Assembly: GCA_963762965.1 (NCBI GenBank)
Contig: CAVXME010000001.1
Location: 2,542,001-2,606,000, forward strand
Source of the DNA: DATBAX01 sp963762965
GTDB taxonomy: Bacteria; Acidobacteriota; Terriglobia; Terriglobales; Acidobacteriaceae
Length of the DNA: 64,000 nucleotides
Direction: 5' to 3'
The notes under the pieces are model-generated. The model searched no databases. It was not told the origin of the DNA and saw nothing but the letters and a program-made list of their open reading frames with translations. Shown piece by piece: positions 31,736 to 39,760 of this stretch (the first letter of the stretch is position 1; every line of letters begins with the position of its first letter). The position numbers and the translations under genes are program-made.

Positions 31736-33466
31736 GTGAGTGAAATTAATAACGACAAATTCGAGACCCACGAACACGATGTCCTGATCATTGGTGCCGG
31801 CGGCGCCGGATTGCGCGCTGCCATTGAAGCTTTGTCCCAGGGAGCAAGCGTGGGAGTGGTCTGCAAATCGCTTCTCGGCAAAGCCCACACTGTTATGGCC
31901 GAAGGTGGAGTTGCCGCTTCCATGGGCAATGTTGATCAGGATGACAACTGGCGCGTCCACTTCGGCGACACCATGCGCGGCGGAAAATTCCTCAACAACT
32001 GGCGCATGGCGCAACTGCACGCCCAGGAAGCCAGCGATCGCGTGAACGAACTGGAACAATGGGGCGCGTTGTTTGATCGCACCAGTGACGGCAAAATCCT
32101 GCAACGCGCTTTCGGTGGTCATAGCTTCAAGCGTTTATGCCACGTAGGCGATCGTACCGGCCTGGAAATGATCCGCACCTTGCAGGACCGCGGCGTGCAG
32201 ATGGGCTTCGATGTCTACATGGAATGCGCGGTCACCCGCCTGCTGAAAGATGGCGACCGCGTCGCTGGCGCGTTCGGTTACTGGCGCGAGAATGGCCGCT
32301 TCGTCGTCTTTAAGGCGAAGTCCGTAGTGCTGGCCACAGGCGGAATTGGCAAGGCCTGGCCGGTCACTTCGAATTCCTGGGAATACACCGGCGATGGCAT
32401 GACGCTCGCTTATGACGCCGGCGCTGACCTCATGGACATGGAATTTGTACAGTTCCATCCCACGGGAATGGTTTGGCCTCCGGGCGTCCAGGGACTTCTC
32501 GTCACCGAAGCGGTGCGCGGCGAAGGCGGCATTCTCACCAACCGTTTGGGTGAGCGCTTCATGGCGAAACATGATCCCAAGCGTATGGAGCTTTCCACTC
32601 GCGATGTGGTCGCGCGCGCGATTTACACCGAGGTCAAAGAAGGTCGGGGCACGGAGCACGGAGGCGCGTTCCTCGACATTTCTCACAAGCCCGCGGAATA
32701 CGTGAAACGAAAATTGCCCAGCATGTATCACCAGTTCAAAGAATTGGCGGATGTCGATATCACCAAGGGACCGATGGAAGTTGGGCCCACCTGCCATTAC
32801 ATGATGGGCGGGGTTCGTGTCGAAGCGGACACTGCGCAATCTTCGGTCGCGGGATTGTTCGCAGCCGGAGAAGCCGCTGCCGGATTGCACGGAGCAAACC
32901 GGCTGGGCGGGAACTCGCTCTCCGATCTTCTGGTATTTGGCCGCCGCGCCGGGCTCGCGGCCGCCGAGCACGCCAAGAAGACCGCCTCGCCTGCGATTGA
33001 CTCTGCGCAGATCGCCGCGGCCGAGCGCGAGATGCTGGTGCCATTCGAGCGGAAAGATGGAGAGAGCCCCTACGCCCTGCATCGCGACTTGCAGCAGCTG
33101 ATGCAAAGCCTGGTCGGGATTTTCCGCACCGAGGAAGACCTGCAATCAGCACTGGGCAAGATCGAAGAACTCCGCCAGCGCAGCGAGAATATATCTGTCG
33201 ATGGCTCGCGCATGTTTAATCCAGGATGGCATCTGGCCCGCGATCTGAGGTCCATGCTGACGGTTTCGCGGGCGGTCGCGCAGAGTGCCCTGGCTCGACG
33301 TGAGAGTCGCGGCGCCCATAGCCGCATCGACTACCCCAACTACGATGCCACCTGGGGCAAGCAGAACAATCTCATATCGAAGCAGGGCGACGCCATGAAT
33401 TTGCGTCAGGTGCTGACGGCGGAATTGCCGGATGAATTGAAGCCTTTAATAGAAGAAAAAAAGTGA
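31736..33466 (+). CDS. sdhA: Succinate dehydrogenase/fumarate reductase flavoprotein subunit
   Basis: A 576-residue flavoprotein that oxidises succinate to fumarate in the citric acid cycle. It has the FAD motif DVLIIGAGGAGLRAAIEALS, the His for covalent FAD (His51, GKAHTVMAEGG), the active-site stretch HPTGMVWPPGVQGLLVTEAV with RGEGG, and the C-terminal NRLGGNSLSDLLVFGRRAG. The start is GTG at 31736. It sits between the anchor and the iron-sulfur subunit, as in a standard operon. Confidence 0.96.
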   Translation: MSEINNDKFETHEHDVLIIGAGGAGLRAAIEALSQGASVGVVCKSLLGKAHTVMAEGGVAASMGNVDQDDNWRVHFGDTMRGGKFLNNWRMAQLHAQEASDRVNELEQWGALFDRTSDGKILQRAFGGHSFKRLCHVGDRTGLEMIRTLQDRGVQMGFDVYMECAVTRLLKDGDRVAGAFGYWRENGRFVVFKAKSVVLATGGIGKAWPVTSNSWEYTGDGMTLAYDAGADLMDMEFVQFHPTGMVWPPGVQGLLVTEAVRGEGGILTNRLGERFMAKHDPKRMELSTRDVVARAIYTEVKEGRGTEHGGAFLDISHKPAEYVKRKLPSMYHQFKELADVDITKGPMEVGPTCHYMMGGVRVEADTAQSSVAGLFAAGEAAAGLHGANRLGGNSLSDLLVFGRRAGLAAAEHAKKTASPAIDSAQIAAAEREMLVPFERKDGESPYALHRDLQQLMQSLVGIFRTEEDLQSALGKIEELRQRSENISVDGSRMFNPGWHLARDLRSMLTVSRAVAQSALARRESRGAHSRIDYPNYDATWGKQNNLISKQGDAMNLRQVLTAELPDELKPLIEEKK

Positions 33467-33479
33467 GGGGGACGTAGCG

Positions 33480-34244
33480 ATGGCTGAAGCAACCCTGAGA
33501 ATCTTTCGAGGCACACGCGAAGGCGGCGGACCGGTCGACTACCGTGTGCCCATCGCTCCCGGCATGGTGGTACTCGACGCGATCCACCATGTGCAAGGCC
33601 ATCAAGCTCCAGATCTCGCGGTGCGCTGGAACTGCAAGGCAGGCAAATGCGGATCGTGCTCGGCCGAGGTGAACGGGCGTCCCCGCCTGACCTGCAAGAC
33701 CCGCATGGATTCTCTCCCACTCGACAAGCCGATCACCGTCAATCCCATGAAGTCTTTTCCGGTAATCAAAGATTTGGTGACGGATGTTTCGTGGAATTAC
33801 AAAGTGAATAAAAAGATTCCGCCGTTCCAACCACGCCCCGGCGTCGAATGGAAGATGTATCAGAAAGACATCGATCGCGTGCAGGAATTCCGCAAGTGTA
33901 TTGAATGCTTTCTGTGCCAGAACGTCTGCCACGTCCTGCGTGAACACGACAAGAAAGAAGAATTTGGAGGTCCACGTTTCTTTGTCCGTGTGGCCGGGCT
34001 CGAAATGCACCCGCTCGACGGCATTTCGCGCACTGAACTTCTCAAGGACGAACTCGGGATCGGCCTGTGCAACATTACGAAGTGCTGTACCGAAGTCTGC
34101 CCCGAGGAAATTCATATCACCGACAACGCAATCATCCCGCTGAAGGAACGTGTGGTGGATGACTTCTACGATCCCGTTCTTATGCTGGTGAAAAAGATCA
34201 CAGGATCGGGCACAGCTTCGAAGGAAACATCTCCGACGAAGTAG
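33480..34244 (+). CDS. sdhB: Succinate dehydrogenase/fumarate reductase iron-sulfur subunit
   Basis: A 254-residue electron-transfer subunit. The [2Fe-2S] ligands are in NCKAGKCGSCSAEVNGRPRL followed by TCK. The [4Fe-4S] and [3Fe-4S] ligands are in CIECFLCQNVCHVLR and CNITKCCTEVCPEEI. Electrons pass from the SdhA flavin to quinone at the anchor. GAGGGGG precedes the ATG closely. It lies 13 bases after sdhA. Confidence 0.96.
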   Translation: MAEATLRIFRGTREGGGPVDYRVPIAPGMVVLDAIHHVQGHQAPDLAVRWNCKAGKCGSCSAEVNGRPRLTCKTRMDSLPLDKPITVNPMKSFPVIKDLVTDVSWNYKVNKKIPPFQPRPGVEWKMYQKDIDRVQEFRKCIECFLCQNVCHVLREHDKKEEFGGPRFFVRVAGLEMHPLDGISRTELLKDELGIGLCNITKCCTEVCPEEIHITDNAIIPLKERVVDDFYDPVLMLVKKITGSGTASKETSPTK

Positions 34245-34260
34245 AAGTGAAGGAGGGCCT

Positions 34261-34767
34261 ATGGAGTTCCAGCTAAAGGCAATCTCTCTCGAAGGCGTGG
34301 ACGCGGCTCTGTCCAAAGCCGAACTCTATCGCTTGCTCAACGAACCGGAGGAAGCCGAATCCATCTGCCACGACGTGCTGGCCGCCCAGCCCGGACATCA
34401 ACTCGCGCTGCGCTTGTTGGGCCTGGCGATTACCGACCAGTTTTCCGGCACTCCGTCCGATCGCTACGCCGAGGTGGAAAAAACTTTTCATCAGCTTAGC
34501 GACGCCTACGAACGCCTCTACTATTTGGGACTGTTGCACGAACGCCGCGCCAAGGCCCAACTCCGCGCCGGACGTTCGCCCCACACCTTGATGGTTCTGC
34601 TGGAAGAAGCCATGCGCTACTACCAAGAGGCGGAAGCGATCCGGCCCATCGGCAACGACGAAGCCATCCTTCGCTGGAACCGATGCGTTCGTCTGATCCA
34701 GAGCCACGCCGCCGCCGACTGGCATCGCGAAGTCGAAGTCTTCGACACCGGCGACAGCGCCCCTTAG
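34261..34767 (+). CDS. TPR-like helical protein in the sdh operon
   Basis: A 168-residue, mostly helical protein with TPR-like units (KAELYRLLNEPEEAESICHD, LLEEAMRYYQEAEAIRP). AAGGAGG lies just before the ATG, and the gap to sdhB is 16 bases, so it is part of the operon. It has no signal peptide and no cysteine or heme motif. It might serve in assembly or regulation of the complex, but this is inference from position only. Confidence 0.7.
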   Translation: MEFQLKAISLEGVDAALSKAELYRLLNEPEEAESICHDVLAAQPGHQLALRLLGLAITDQFSGTPSDRYAEVEKTFHQLSDAYERLYYLGLLHERRAKAQLRAGRSPHTLMVLLEEAMRYYQEAEAIRPIGNDEAILRWNRCVRLIQSHAAADWHREVEVFDTGDSAP

Positions 34768-34801
34768 AGGGCGCGAGAAAATTCCGATTTGGGTGCCGCA
34801 G

Positions 34802-34836
34802 TTTTGGGTGGAGCAGTTGCGTTAGCGCTGCGTTAA
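34802..34836. repeat. 35-base dispersed repeat, copy A (inverted)
   Basis: Read on the minus strand it starts TTAACGCAGCGCT and ends TGCTCCACCCAAAA with an eight-base variable middle. The same two blocks occur at 45178-45213 with a nine-base middle. The TTAA end supplies the stop codon of the gene at 34833-35576. Confidence 0.65.
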
Positions 34837-35576
34837 AAGCCCTGTTTTGCCTGACGCGCTTTGAGAAAGTCCTCCACCACCCACGCCGACGCGGCGATCC
34901 CGAGAGTCTCCGTACCTTCGGACCAGTTCCCGAAACTATGGTGATCGGCAAAAAGCGCCGGCAGCCAAACCAGCAACCCGAAACCCAAAATCATCGCCGT
35001 GGTCAATTGAGCCGCGAGCCGGGCCATGAATCCCGTGAGTAGAGCAAGAGCGGCAGCGGCAAACGCGGCGGTGGTTGCGATCGCCCAGAACATTTGTCCC
35101 GGCGGAATCCACTTGGGAACAAAACTTGCTGTTGCCGAGAGATAGAAAAGCTGTTCCAGTGCGAACGAGACCACGCAAATAGCGAACGAGTAGTATCCGA
35201 TCAGAGCCAATCTTGCGGTTCGAGCCGGGACGGCTGGACCGGAACACGCATAAAGGATCGCGGCCCCGGCGACGAATGAGAATTGTTCAAAAAAATTTCC
35301 ATAGCCATTGTAGACAAGCGGATGCGCAATGATGAGCGGCACCCCCAGCAAAACGAAGGCAAAGTAGATTGCACCCACCGCGACAGCACCGGCGCGGGCC
35401 GTTCCCGGCCAGAGAACGGCTACGCCTCCAAGCATTTCGATGGTGGCCGCGATATAGATGAGAATCGTGCGGTGAGGAACGCCCCCCAGCGCGCTGAAGT
35501 CATGCCACACCAACGCACAGATACCGGAACCAATCGCAGCCAAACCGTAGATGTAACGCCCCAGAGAAGTTTTCAT
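34833..35576 (-). CDS. Multi-pass membrane protein, DoxX-like
   Basis: A 247-residue protein with about seven hydrophobic segments in two similar halves, each containing a GG/E-rich helix (IYIAATIEMLGGVAVLWPGT; GQMFWAIATTAAFAAAALAL). Such topology is seen in DoxX-related integral membrane proteins of unknown function, but no decisive motif is present. ATG at 35576 (MKTSLGRYIYG) is taken as the likely start. Its stop codon lies in a dispersed repeat, so the original carboxyl end may have been altered. Confidence 0.65.
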   Translation of the reverse strand: MKTSLGRYIYGLAAIGSGICALVWHDFSALGGVPHRTILIYIAATIEMLGGVAVLWPGTARAGAVAVGAIYFAFVLLGVPLIIAHPLVYNGYGNFFEQFSFVAGAAILYACSGPAVPARTARLALIGYYSFAICVVSFALEQLFYLSATASFVPKWIPPGQMFWAIATTAAFAAAALALLTGFMARLAAQLTTAMILGFGLLVWLPALFADHHSFGNWSEGTETLGIAASAWVVEDFLKARQAKQGF

Positions 35577-35695
35577 GGCAGCGCCCAGCATAGACGCGTT
35601 TTTTGGGGTTTGTCCAACTTCCCTGCAAAAAGGTTCTTGTGTGTCCCTAAGCGACGACTAGATTCGAAGAACTAGCTTGCAAGGTCCGTGACGCG

Positions 35696-35720
35696 CACCC
35701 TTCGAAAACCCGAGGGGTGG
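35696..35720. repeat. CACCCTTCG-type hairpin repeat, copy 1
   Basis: CACCCTTCG and CGAGGGGTGG form an imperfect stem around AAAACC. A related element (CCCACCCTTC/GAAGGATGGG) is at 39490-39522. It lies in the 276-base gap before the quinone oxidoreductase gene. Confidence 0.45.
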
Positions 35721-35852
35721 AACAGCCCTCACTTTTTTCCGCTATACTTCCCGCGAAAGGGTGCGCCAGCCCCCGTAGCAGAAGCGGTGAACCGCGCGCG
35801 CCCGACATTAATAAGTATAAAGAGAATACGCTGCATGCTGAGGGGATGAAAT

Positions 35853-36764
35853 ATGAAAGCAATCGTTGTCCACCAATATGGCGGTCCGGAAGTATTGAAG
35901 TTCGAGGACTATCCTGACCCGGTTCCGGGTCCGGGCGAAGTACTGGTGCGGGTCGCTGCCACGAGCGTGAATCCGATCGACTACAAAAGGCGTGCTGGAT
36001 TAACCAAGGATTTTTATCCTCTCCAGTTCCCCGGCCTCATCGGAGTCGATATGGCGGGGACTGTGGTCAAGGTTGGGCAGGGAGTGGAAGGGTTTTCCAT
36101 CGGCGACCAGGTGTTCGCCATGGCGGACAATACTTACGCCGAACTTTGTGTCGTGAAGGCAGAGGTCTTGGCGAAAGTTCCCAAGGGACTCGATTTGATC
36201 CAGGCGGCGGCGCTGCCTTTGGTGACGACGACCGGCAACCAGCTCATGTCCGCTACGGGAATCAAAGCCGGGCAGACAGTCCTCGTCGTAGGTGCTGCTG
36301 GAAATGTCGGGCGTTCGGCGGTATTCACAGCCAAGGAACGCGGGGCGACTGTGATCGCGGGAGTTTTGAAGAGGCAGATGCAGAATGATGAGGCGAAGAC
36401 TGTCGGCGCAGATCAGGTGATCGCAACCGACGACGACACGGCGATTGCGAATCTTCCGCCGCTCGATGCGGTGGCGGATACGGTCGGGGGAAGAACCGCC
36501 GAGAAGCTGATCGCCAAGGTCAAGCCGGGAGGATTGTATGCATCGGTTGTCGAGCCACCGCAGAACGCGGCCAAGTACACATCAGTAAAAGTGGTGCATG
36601 TATTCTCGAAATTCGACAGGAAAACGCTTGAGTTCATGGCCGAAGCGGTGCGAGATGGCAAGCTGGTAATCCCGATTAGCCAGAAACTGCCCCTCCGTGA
36701 AGCGGCCGAGGCCCAGGCAACGGCGGAAAAGGGTGGTAGCGGGAAGATCCTGCTGGTGGCTTGA
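35853..36764 (+). CDS. Zinc-independent quinone oxidoreductase/alcohol dehydrogenase (MDR family)
   Basis: A 303-residue medium-chain dehydrogenase of the quinone oxidoreductase subgroup. The catalytic domain begins MKAIVVHQYGGPEVLKFEDY and has SVNPIDYKRRAG and GVDMAGTVVKVGQGV. The NADPH-binding motif is VLVVGAAGNVGRSAVFTA. The structural and catalytic zinc cysteines of alcohol dehydrogenases are absent, as expected for this subgroup. It reduces quinones or reactive enones. GAGGGG lies ten bases upstream. It begins a run of same-strand genes for small-molecule and stress functions. Confidence 0.9.
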   Translation: MKAIVVHQYGGPEVLKFEDYPDPVPGPGEVLVRVAATSVNPIDYKRRAGLTKDFYPLQFPGLIGVDMAGTVVKVGQGVEGFSIGDQVFAMADNTYAELCVVKAEVLAKVPKGLDLIQAAALPLVTTTGNQLMSATGIKAGQTVLVVGAAGNVGRSAVFTAKERGATVIAGVLKRQMQNDEAKTVGADQVIATDDDTAIANLPPLDAVADTVGGRTAEKLIAKVKPGGLYASVVEPPQNAAKYTSVKVVHVFSKFDRKTLEFMAEAVRDGKLVIPISQKLPLREAAEAQATAEKGGSGKILLVA

Positions 36765-36816
36765 TATTATTTGCGAACATTATTCTGCAAACCAGGACAC
36801 GGAAGGAAAATCGGAG

Positions 36817-37185
36817 ATGAAAAAGGGTCTGCGCGGAATCAACCCCGCTTCGAAAGCAAGTGGCGATGGGTGTGTGGAATGTCTGACGTCACCGAACGGT
36901 TGGTGGCTTCATCTCCGCCGCTGTGCGGAGTGTGGGCACATCGGATGCTGTGATAGTTCTCCGAGTCAGCATGCATCCAAGCATGCGGCAGCGACCGGGC
37001 ATCCCATCATAGCCAGCTTCGAACCGGGCGAGGACTGGTTCTACAATTACGAAAAGCAGGACTACGAAAAGCAGGGGATGATCCAGGGTGTGGAGTTGCT
37101 TCCGCCGCATTCGCATCCAAAAAATCAGCCCGCCCCTGGACCCGCAGGGAAAGTTCCAGCTAATTGGGAATCGCTGCTGCACTAG
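36817..37185 (+). CDS. UBP-type zinc finger domain protein
   Basis: A 122-residue protein with a ubiquitin-hydrolase-type zinc finger (CVECLTSPNGWWLHLRRCAE, CGHIGCCDSSPSQHASKHAA, TGHP), keeping the Cys and His ligands. In eukaryotes the fold binds the ubiquitin tail. In bacteria its ligand is unknown. ATG at 36817 is preferred to the longer frame, which overlaps the previous gene. A purine-rich AAGGAAAATCGGAG precedes it. Homologues often lie beside redox or detoxification genes, as here. Confidence 0.8.
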   Translation: MKKGLRGINPASKASGDGCVECLTSPNGWWLHLRRCAECGHIGCCDSSPSQHASKHAAATGHPIIASFEPGEDWFYNYEKQDYEKQGMIQGVELLPPHSHPKNQPAPGPAGKVPANWESLLH

Positions 37186-37230
37186 CTGGAATCGATATTT
37201 GTAATGAGCACCATATCGAAAGGAGCCATC

Positions 37231-37677
37231 ATGAACGCGGTACAAATCGAACAGAAAAGTTATGAAATGCCCCCGCGCGAGGGGATCAGCATCGCGCATT
37301 TTCTCACCGTCACCGACGTAGAGCGATCGGCCCGCTACTACGAAAAGGTCTTCGGCGCTCGCATTCTGACCATGGGTGACGGCAACGCGCCTCCGTACCT
37401 TCAGCTGGCGAACATCTGGATGATTCTGAACGTCGGGGGCGGGCCGACCCCGGATAAGCCGACGGTATCGCTCAGCGTCCCCGACCCGAACCACATCAAC
37501 AGCTTTATGAATTTCCGGGTTGCGGATATTCAAGCGTGCTATGAATTGTGGAAAAATCGAGGCGCCGAGTTCATCACGCCGCCGATCCCCAAGTACGGCG
37601 AGATACGCTGCTACATCCGCGATCCTGACGGTTACATTATCGAGGTCGGACAGAGCACCGATCTCACCTACGGTTAA
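37231..37677 (+). CDS. Glyoxalase/bleomycin-resistance (VOC) family protein
   Basis: A 148-residue VOC protein. The first beta-alpha-beta unit is FLTVTDVERSARYYEKVFGA and the last is IRCYIRDPDGYIIEVGQSTD, with the metal-binding Glu. It may detoxify or isomerise a small molecule, but the family is too varied to assign a substrate. ATG at 37231 has AAGGAG six bases upstream. The next gene is a metallo-beta-lactamase-fold hydrolase, a pairing that would suit a glyoxalase I/II-like sequence, though this is inference. Confidence 0.85.
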   Translation: MNAVQIEQKSYEMPPREGISIAHFLTVTDVERSARYYEKVFGARILTMGDGNAPPYLQLANIWMILNVGGGPTPDKPTVSLSVPDPNHINSFMNFRVADIQACYELWKNRGAEFITPPIPKYGEIRCYIRDPDGYIIEVGQSTDLTYG

Positions 37678-37782
37678 CGCGCGGCCCGGATGGGATGCGG
37701 ATTTCAACTGTTGGGGATGTCCGCTTGGGACCTTCCGGGCTGCAGTGTCTAGCCAATGCTCTGACATTGAAAGGAGTGCTAA

Positions 37783-38640
37783 ATGGACGGCACAAATGGC
37801 GCGGCGACCACGCTGAGTGTGAACGTTTTTACGGCCCCGGGAAAGACGATGGTCGGCGAGCGGCCAAAGCCCTTTGGCGAAGCGTTCGGCTTTGACCCGA
37901 TCACGTCGACTTTAATCTTCGGCGACTACGACGCGGTGCTGGTAGACGCGATGTGCACAGTTGCTGAGGCCGAGGCGCTTGCGGCTTGGGTCGCTCTGCA
38001 CAACCGCAACCTGGAGACCATCTATATAACGCACGCCCATTTCGACCACTTCTATGGGCTGAGCATTCTGCTCGACCGTTTCCCGGGCGCTCGGGCGATA
38101 ACAACGCCCAAGGCGCTGAACGCCATGCAGATGTATCTCTCTCCACCTGTGCAGCGGCTGGCGCGCCGGATGTTTCCTGGGCAAGTGCCCACCAAGTTGG
38201 TTCCACCGGCGCCCTACGAGCACGAAACGTTCACTCTCGAAGGCCAGGAATTGCGCATCATCGAGCAGGGCCGCACCGATAGTCCCGATTCGACGTCTTT
38301 GTACGTCCCATCGATCGGCCTGATCGTCGCCGGTGACGTTGTGTACAACCAATGTCGCATTTACGTTGGCGATACCACCCCCGAGAGCCGAAAGAATTGG
38401 ATCGCGGCTCTAGACCGGTTAGCTGCGCTCAATCCGGCGATGGTTGTAGCCGGTCACAAGAAGCCGGGCGCGCCCGACGCTCCCTCGACCATCCAGGACA
38501 CCAAGCGTTACCTCGAAGACTTCGATCGCTTGCAGAAAACCGCGAAGTCCGACCAGGAGCTGTTCGATCAGATGACCGAGCTATACCCGCATTGGGTAGC
38601 CAATCAGTCGTGGTTGATGTTCGGATTCCCGGGGGCATAA
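37783..38640 (+). CDS. Metallo-beta-lactamase-fold hydrolase
   Basis: A 285-residue MBL-fold enzyme. The metal site motif is ITHAHFDHFYG (HxHxDH), with later ligands in GLIVAGDVVYN and MVVAGHKKPG. It most resembles hydrolases of small esters, lactones or thioesters and not true beta-lactamases. AAGGAG precedes the ATG. The last 150 bases recur at 39532-39681 with about 93 percent identity, so part of this gene was once duplicated. Confidence 0.9.
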   Translation: MDGTNGAATTLSVNVFTAPGKTMVGERPKPFGEAFGFDPITSTLIFGDYDAVLVDAMCTVAEAEALAAWVALHNRNLETIYITHAHFDHFYGLSILLDRFPGARAITTPKALNAMQMYLSPPVQRLARRMFPGQVPTKLVPPAPYEHETFTLEGQELRIIEQGRTDSPDSTSLYVPSIGLIVAGDVVYNQCRIYVGDTTPESRKNWIAALDRLAALNPAMVVAGHKKPGAPDAPSTIQDTKRYLEDFDRLQKTAKSDQELFDQMTELYPHWVANQSWLMFGFPGA

Positions 38641-38669
38641 GCTACATCAACCGCGGATGGCGATGTAGC

Positions 38670-39101
38670 CTACGACAGCAGAACGACGCCCGTTGTTTTC
38701 GCCGCCCGGCGCAATTGCTCGTCCAGCGTGGCCAGGGGGAGGCCTTGCCGCAGGGCGAGGTCCAGGTAAGCGGCGTCGTATCCGGATAAAGACTGTTGAC
38801 GCGCAACGGGCAGGATGTGGTCGAAGGCGCGGAACGAATCGATGGGGAGGACCGCGATGGGCAGGGCGGCGATTCTCTGAAGAAGGGCCGTGACCTGCGC
38901 CAGGAGAATGCGGTTACGACGCTCTGCGATCAGCAAAGCGTTGGCGACTTCCACCGGCCAACTGGCAGGAACCAGGGCTTCGGCGCCGGCGGAAAGCAGG
39001 TCGAGAACGCTTTCGGTGAACTTGGTTGCTTCGTCCTCAAAGCACCAGGCGACGGCCACTGACGCGTCGAGAACGAAGCGTTTAGAAGCGGCGGCCTTCA
39101 T
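38670..39101 (-). CDS. vapC: VapC-type PIN-domain toxin
   Basis: A 143-residue PIN nuclease. The acidic metal-binding residues are visible in FVLDASVAVAWCFEDE, WPVEVANALL, GYDAAYLDLALRQ and LATLDEQL. VapC toxins cleave tRNA or rRNA and are silenced by a bound antitoxin. It overlaps the antitoxin gene by 20 bases, so the pair is translationally coupled. It is antisense to its flanking genes. Confidence 0.92.
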   Translation of the reverse strand: MKAAASKRFVLDASVAVAWCFEDEATKFTESVLDLLSAGAEALVPASWPVEVANALLIAERRNRILLAQVTALLQRIAALPIAVLPIDSFRAFDHILPVARQQSLSGYDAAYLDLALRQGLPLATLDEQLRRAAKTTGVVLLS

Positions 39102-39324
39102 CGATTAGCTCGCGTATGGAAAGTTTCCCCAGAGTGGCCCCGCGGCGCAGCTGGCGGATGGAGGCGGCCAAACTGTGAGCGTCTTCTTTCTGGCTGGAGT
39201 CGGGTGGAGAAAGCTTGGCAACCGGGATTCCACGCCTCGTGATCTGAATGGTCTCGCCTTTCGAGGCTCTCTGGAGCAGCTCATTGAGGTGAGTTTTGGC
39301 GTCGAATGCACCCACGGTTTTCAT
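39082..39324 (-). CDS. vapB: Phd/VapB-type antitoxin
   Basis: An 80-residue protein starting MKTVGAFDAKTHLNELLQRA, followed by KGETIQITRRGIPVAKL, the Phd/YefM antitoxin fold that binds DNA as a dimer. The acidic C-terminal region (SIRELIDEGRRF) is the usual toxin-wrapping part. It is upstream of and overlaps vapC. A large inverted repeat lies immediately upstream (39343-39370), consistent with autoregulation. Confidence 0.9.
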   Translation of the reverse strand: MKTVGAFDAKTHLNELLQRASKGETIQITRRGIPVAKLSPPDSSQKEDAHSLAASIRQLRRGATLGKLSIRELIDEGRRF

Positions 39325-39330
39325 GCGTGC

Positions 39331-39370
39331 ATTATCTCATGGAACAAACCAGTTGATCAACTAGTTTGTT
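39331..39370 (-). promoter_or_regulatory. Promoter and operator of vapBC
   Basis: On the minus strand TTGATC (39355-39360) and GATAAT (39331-39336) are 18 bases apart, so transcription should start at or next to the antitoxin ATG, giving a nearly leaderless message. The -35 lies inside a 28-base near-perfect inverted repeat (39343-39370). Its outer arms are AACAAAC/GTTTGTT and its core is AGTTGATCAACT, with one mismatch pair between them. Binding of the VapBC complex there would block the promoter. Confidence 0.6.
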
Positions 39371-39489
39371 CGCACTGCAAAATGGGAGCTACTCCAGTTT
39401 TCCATCCTGATAAAATACCCGGCGATTCGGGATCGGGAGTTTCGCGTGTGGGCACGAGCGCTAGATCCAGTGTGCCCGCAATTGTGGTT

Positions 39490-39522
39490 CCCACCCTTCG
39501 CGAAAAGCAAGTGAAGGATGGG
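39490..39522. repeat. CACCCTTCG-type hairpin repeat, copy 2
   Basis: CCCACCCTTC and GAAGGATGGG pair with one mismatch around CGCGAAAAGCAAGT. It lies directly before the decayed copy of the metallo-beta-lactamase 3' end. Confidence 0.5.
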
Positions 39523-39531
39523 CCACCGACG

Positions 39532-39681
39532 ATCCAGGACACCTAGCGCTACCCGCAGGACTTCGATCGCTTGCAGAAAACCGCGAAGTCCGACCAGGAG
39601 CTGTTCGATCAGATGACGGAGCTGTACCCGAATTGGGTAGCCAATCAGTCGTGGTTGATGTTCGGGTTCCCAGGGGCATAA
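39532..39681 (+). pseudogene. Decayed second copy of the metallo-beta-lactamase 3' end
   Basis: Aligns without gaps to 38491-38640 (11 differences in 150 bases by my count), including the final GGGGCATAA stop. One change turns a Lys codon into TAG early in the copy, and the rest of the gene is missing. Similarity fades about 15 bases beyond both ends. The 1041-base offset means the vapBC module and about 200 bases of other DNA now separate the two copies. Confidence 0.8.
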
Positions 39682-39760
39682 CATGCATCAACCGCTGACG
39701 CGAATTTTTCCTCGCGCATGGCGGAGGGTTCGCATTAGTTAGTTTAACGAGGAGATAAAA
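39682..39760. other. Short gap before the alpha/beta hydrolase gene
   Basis: No gene is seen. It contains the hydrolase ribosome site GAGGAGAT just before 39761. Confidence 0.3.

Noticed and set aside
32135..33145. Minus-strand open frame opposite sdhA
   Set aside because: Shadow of sdhA, with no plausible start or motifs.
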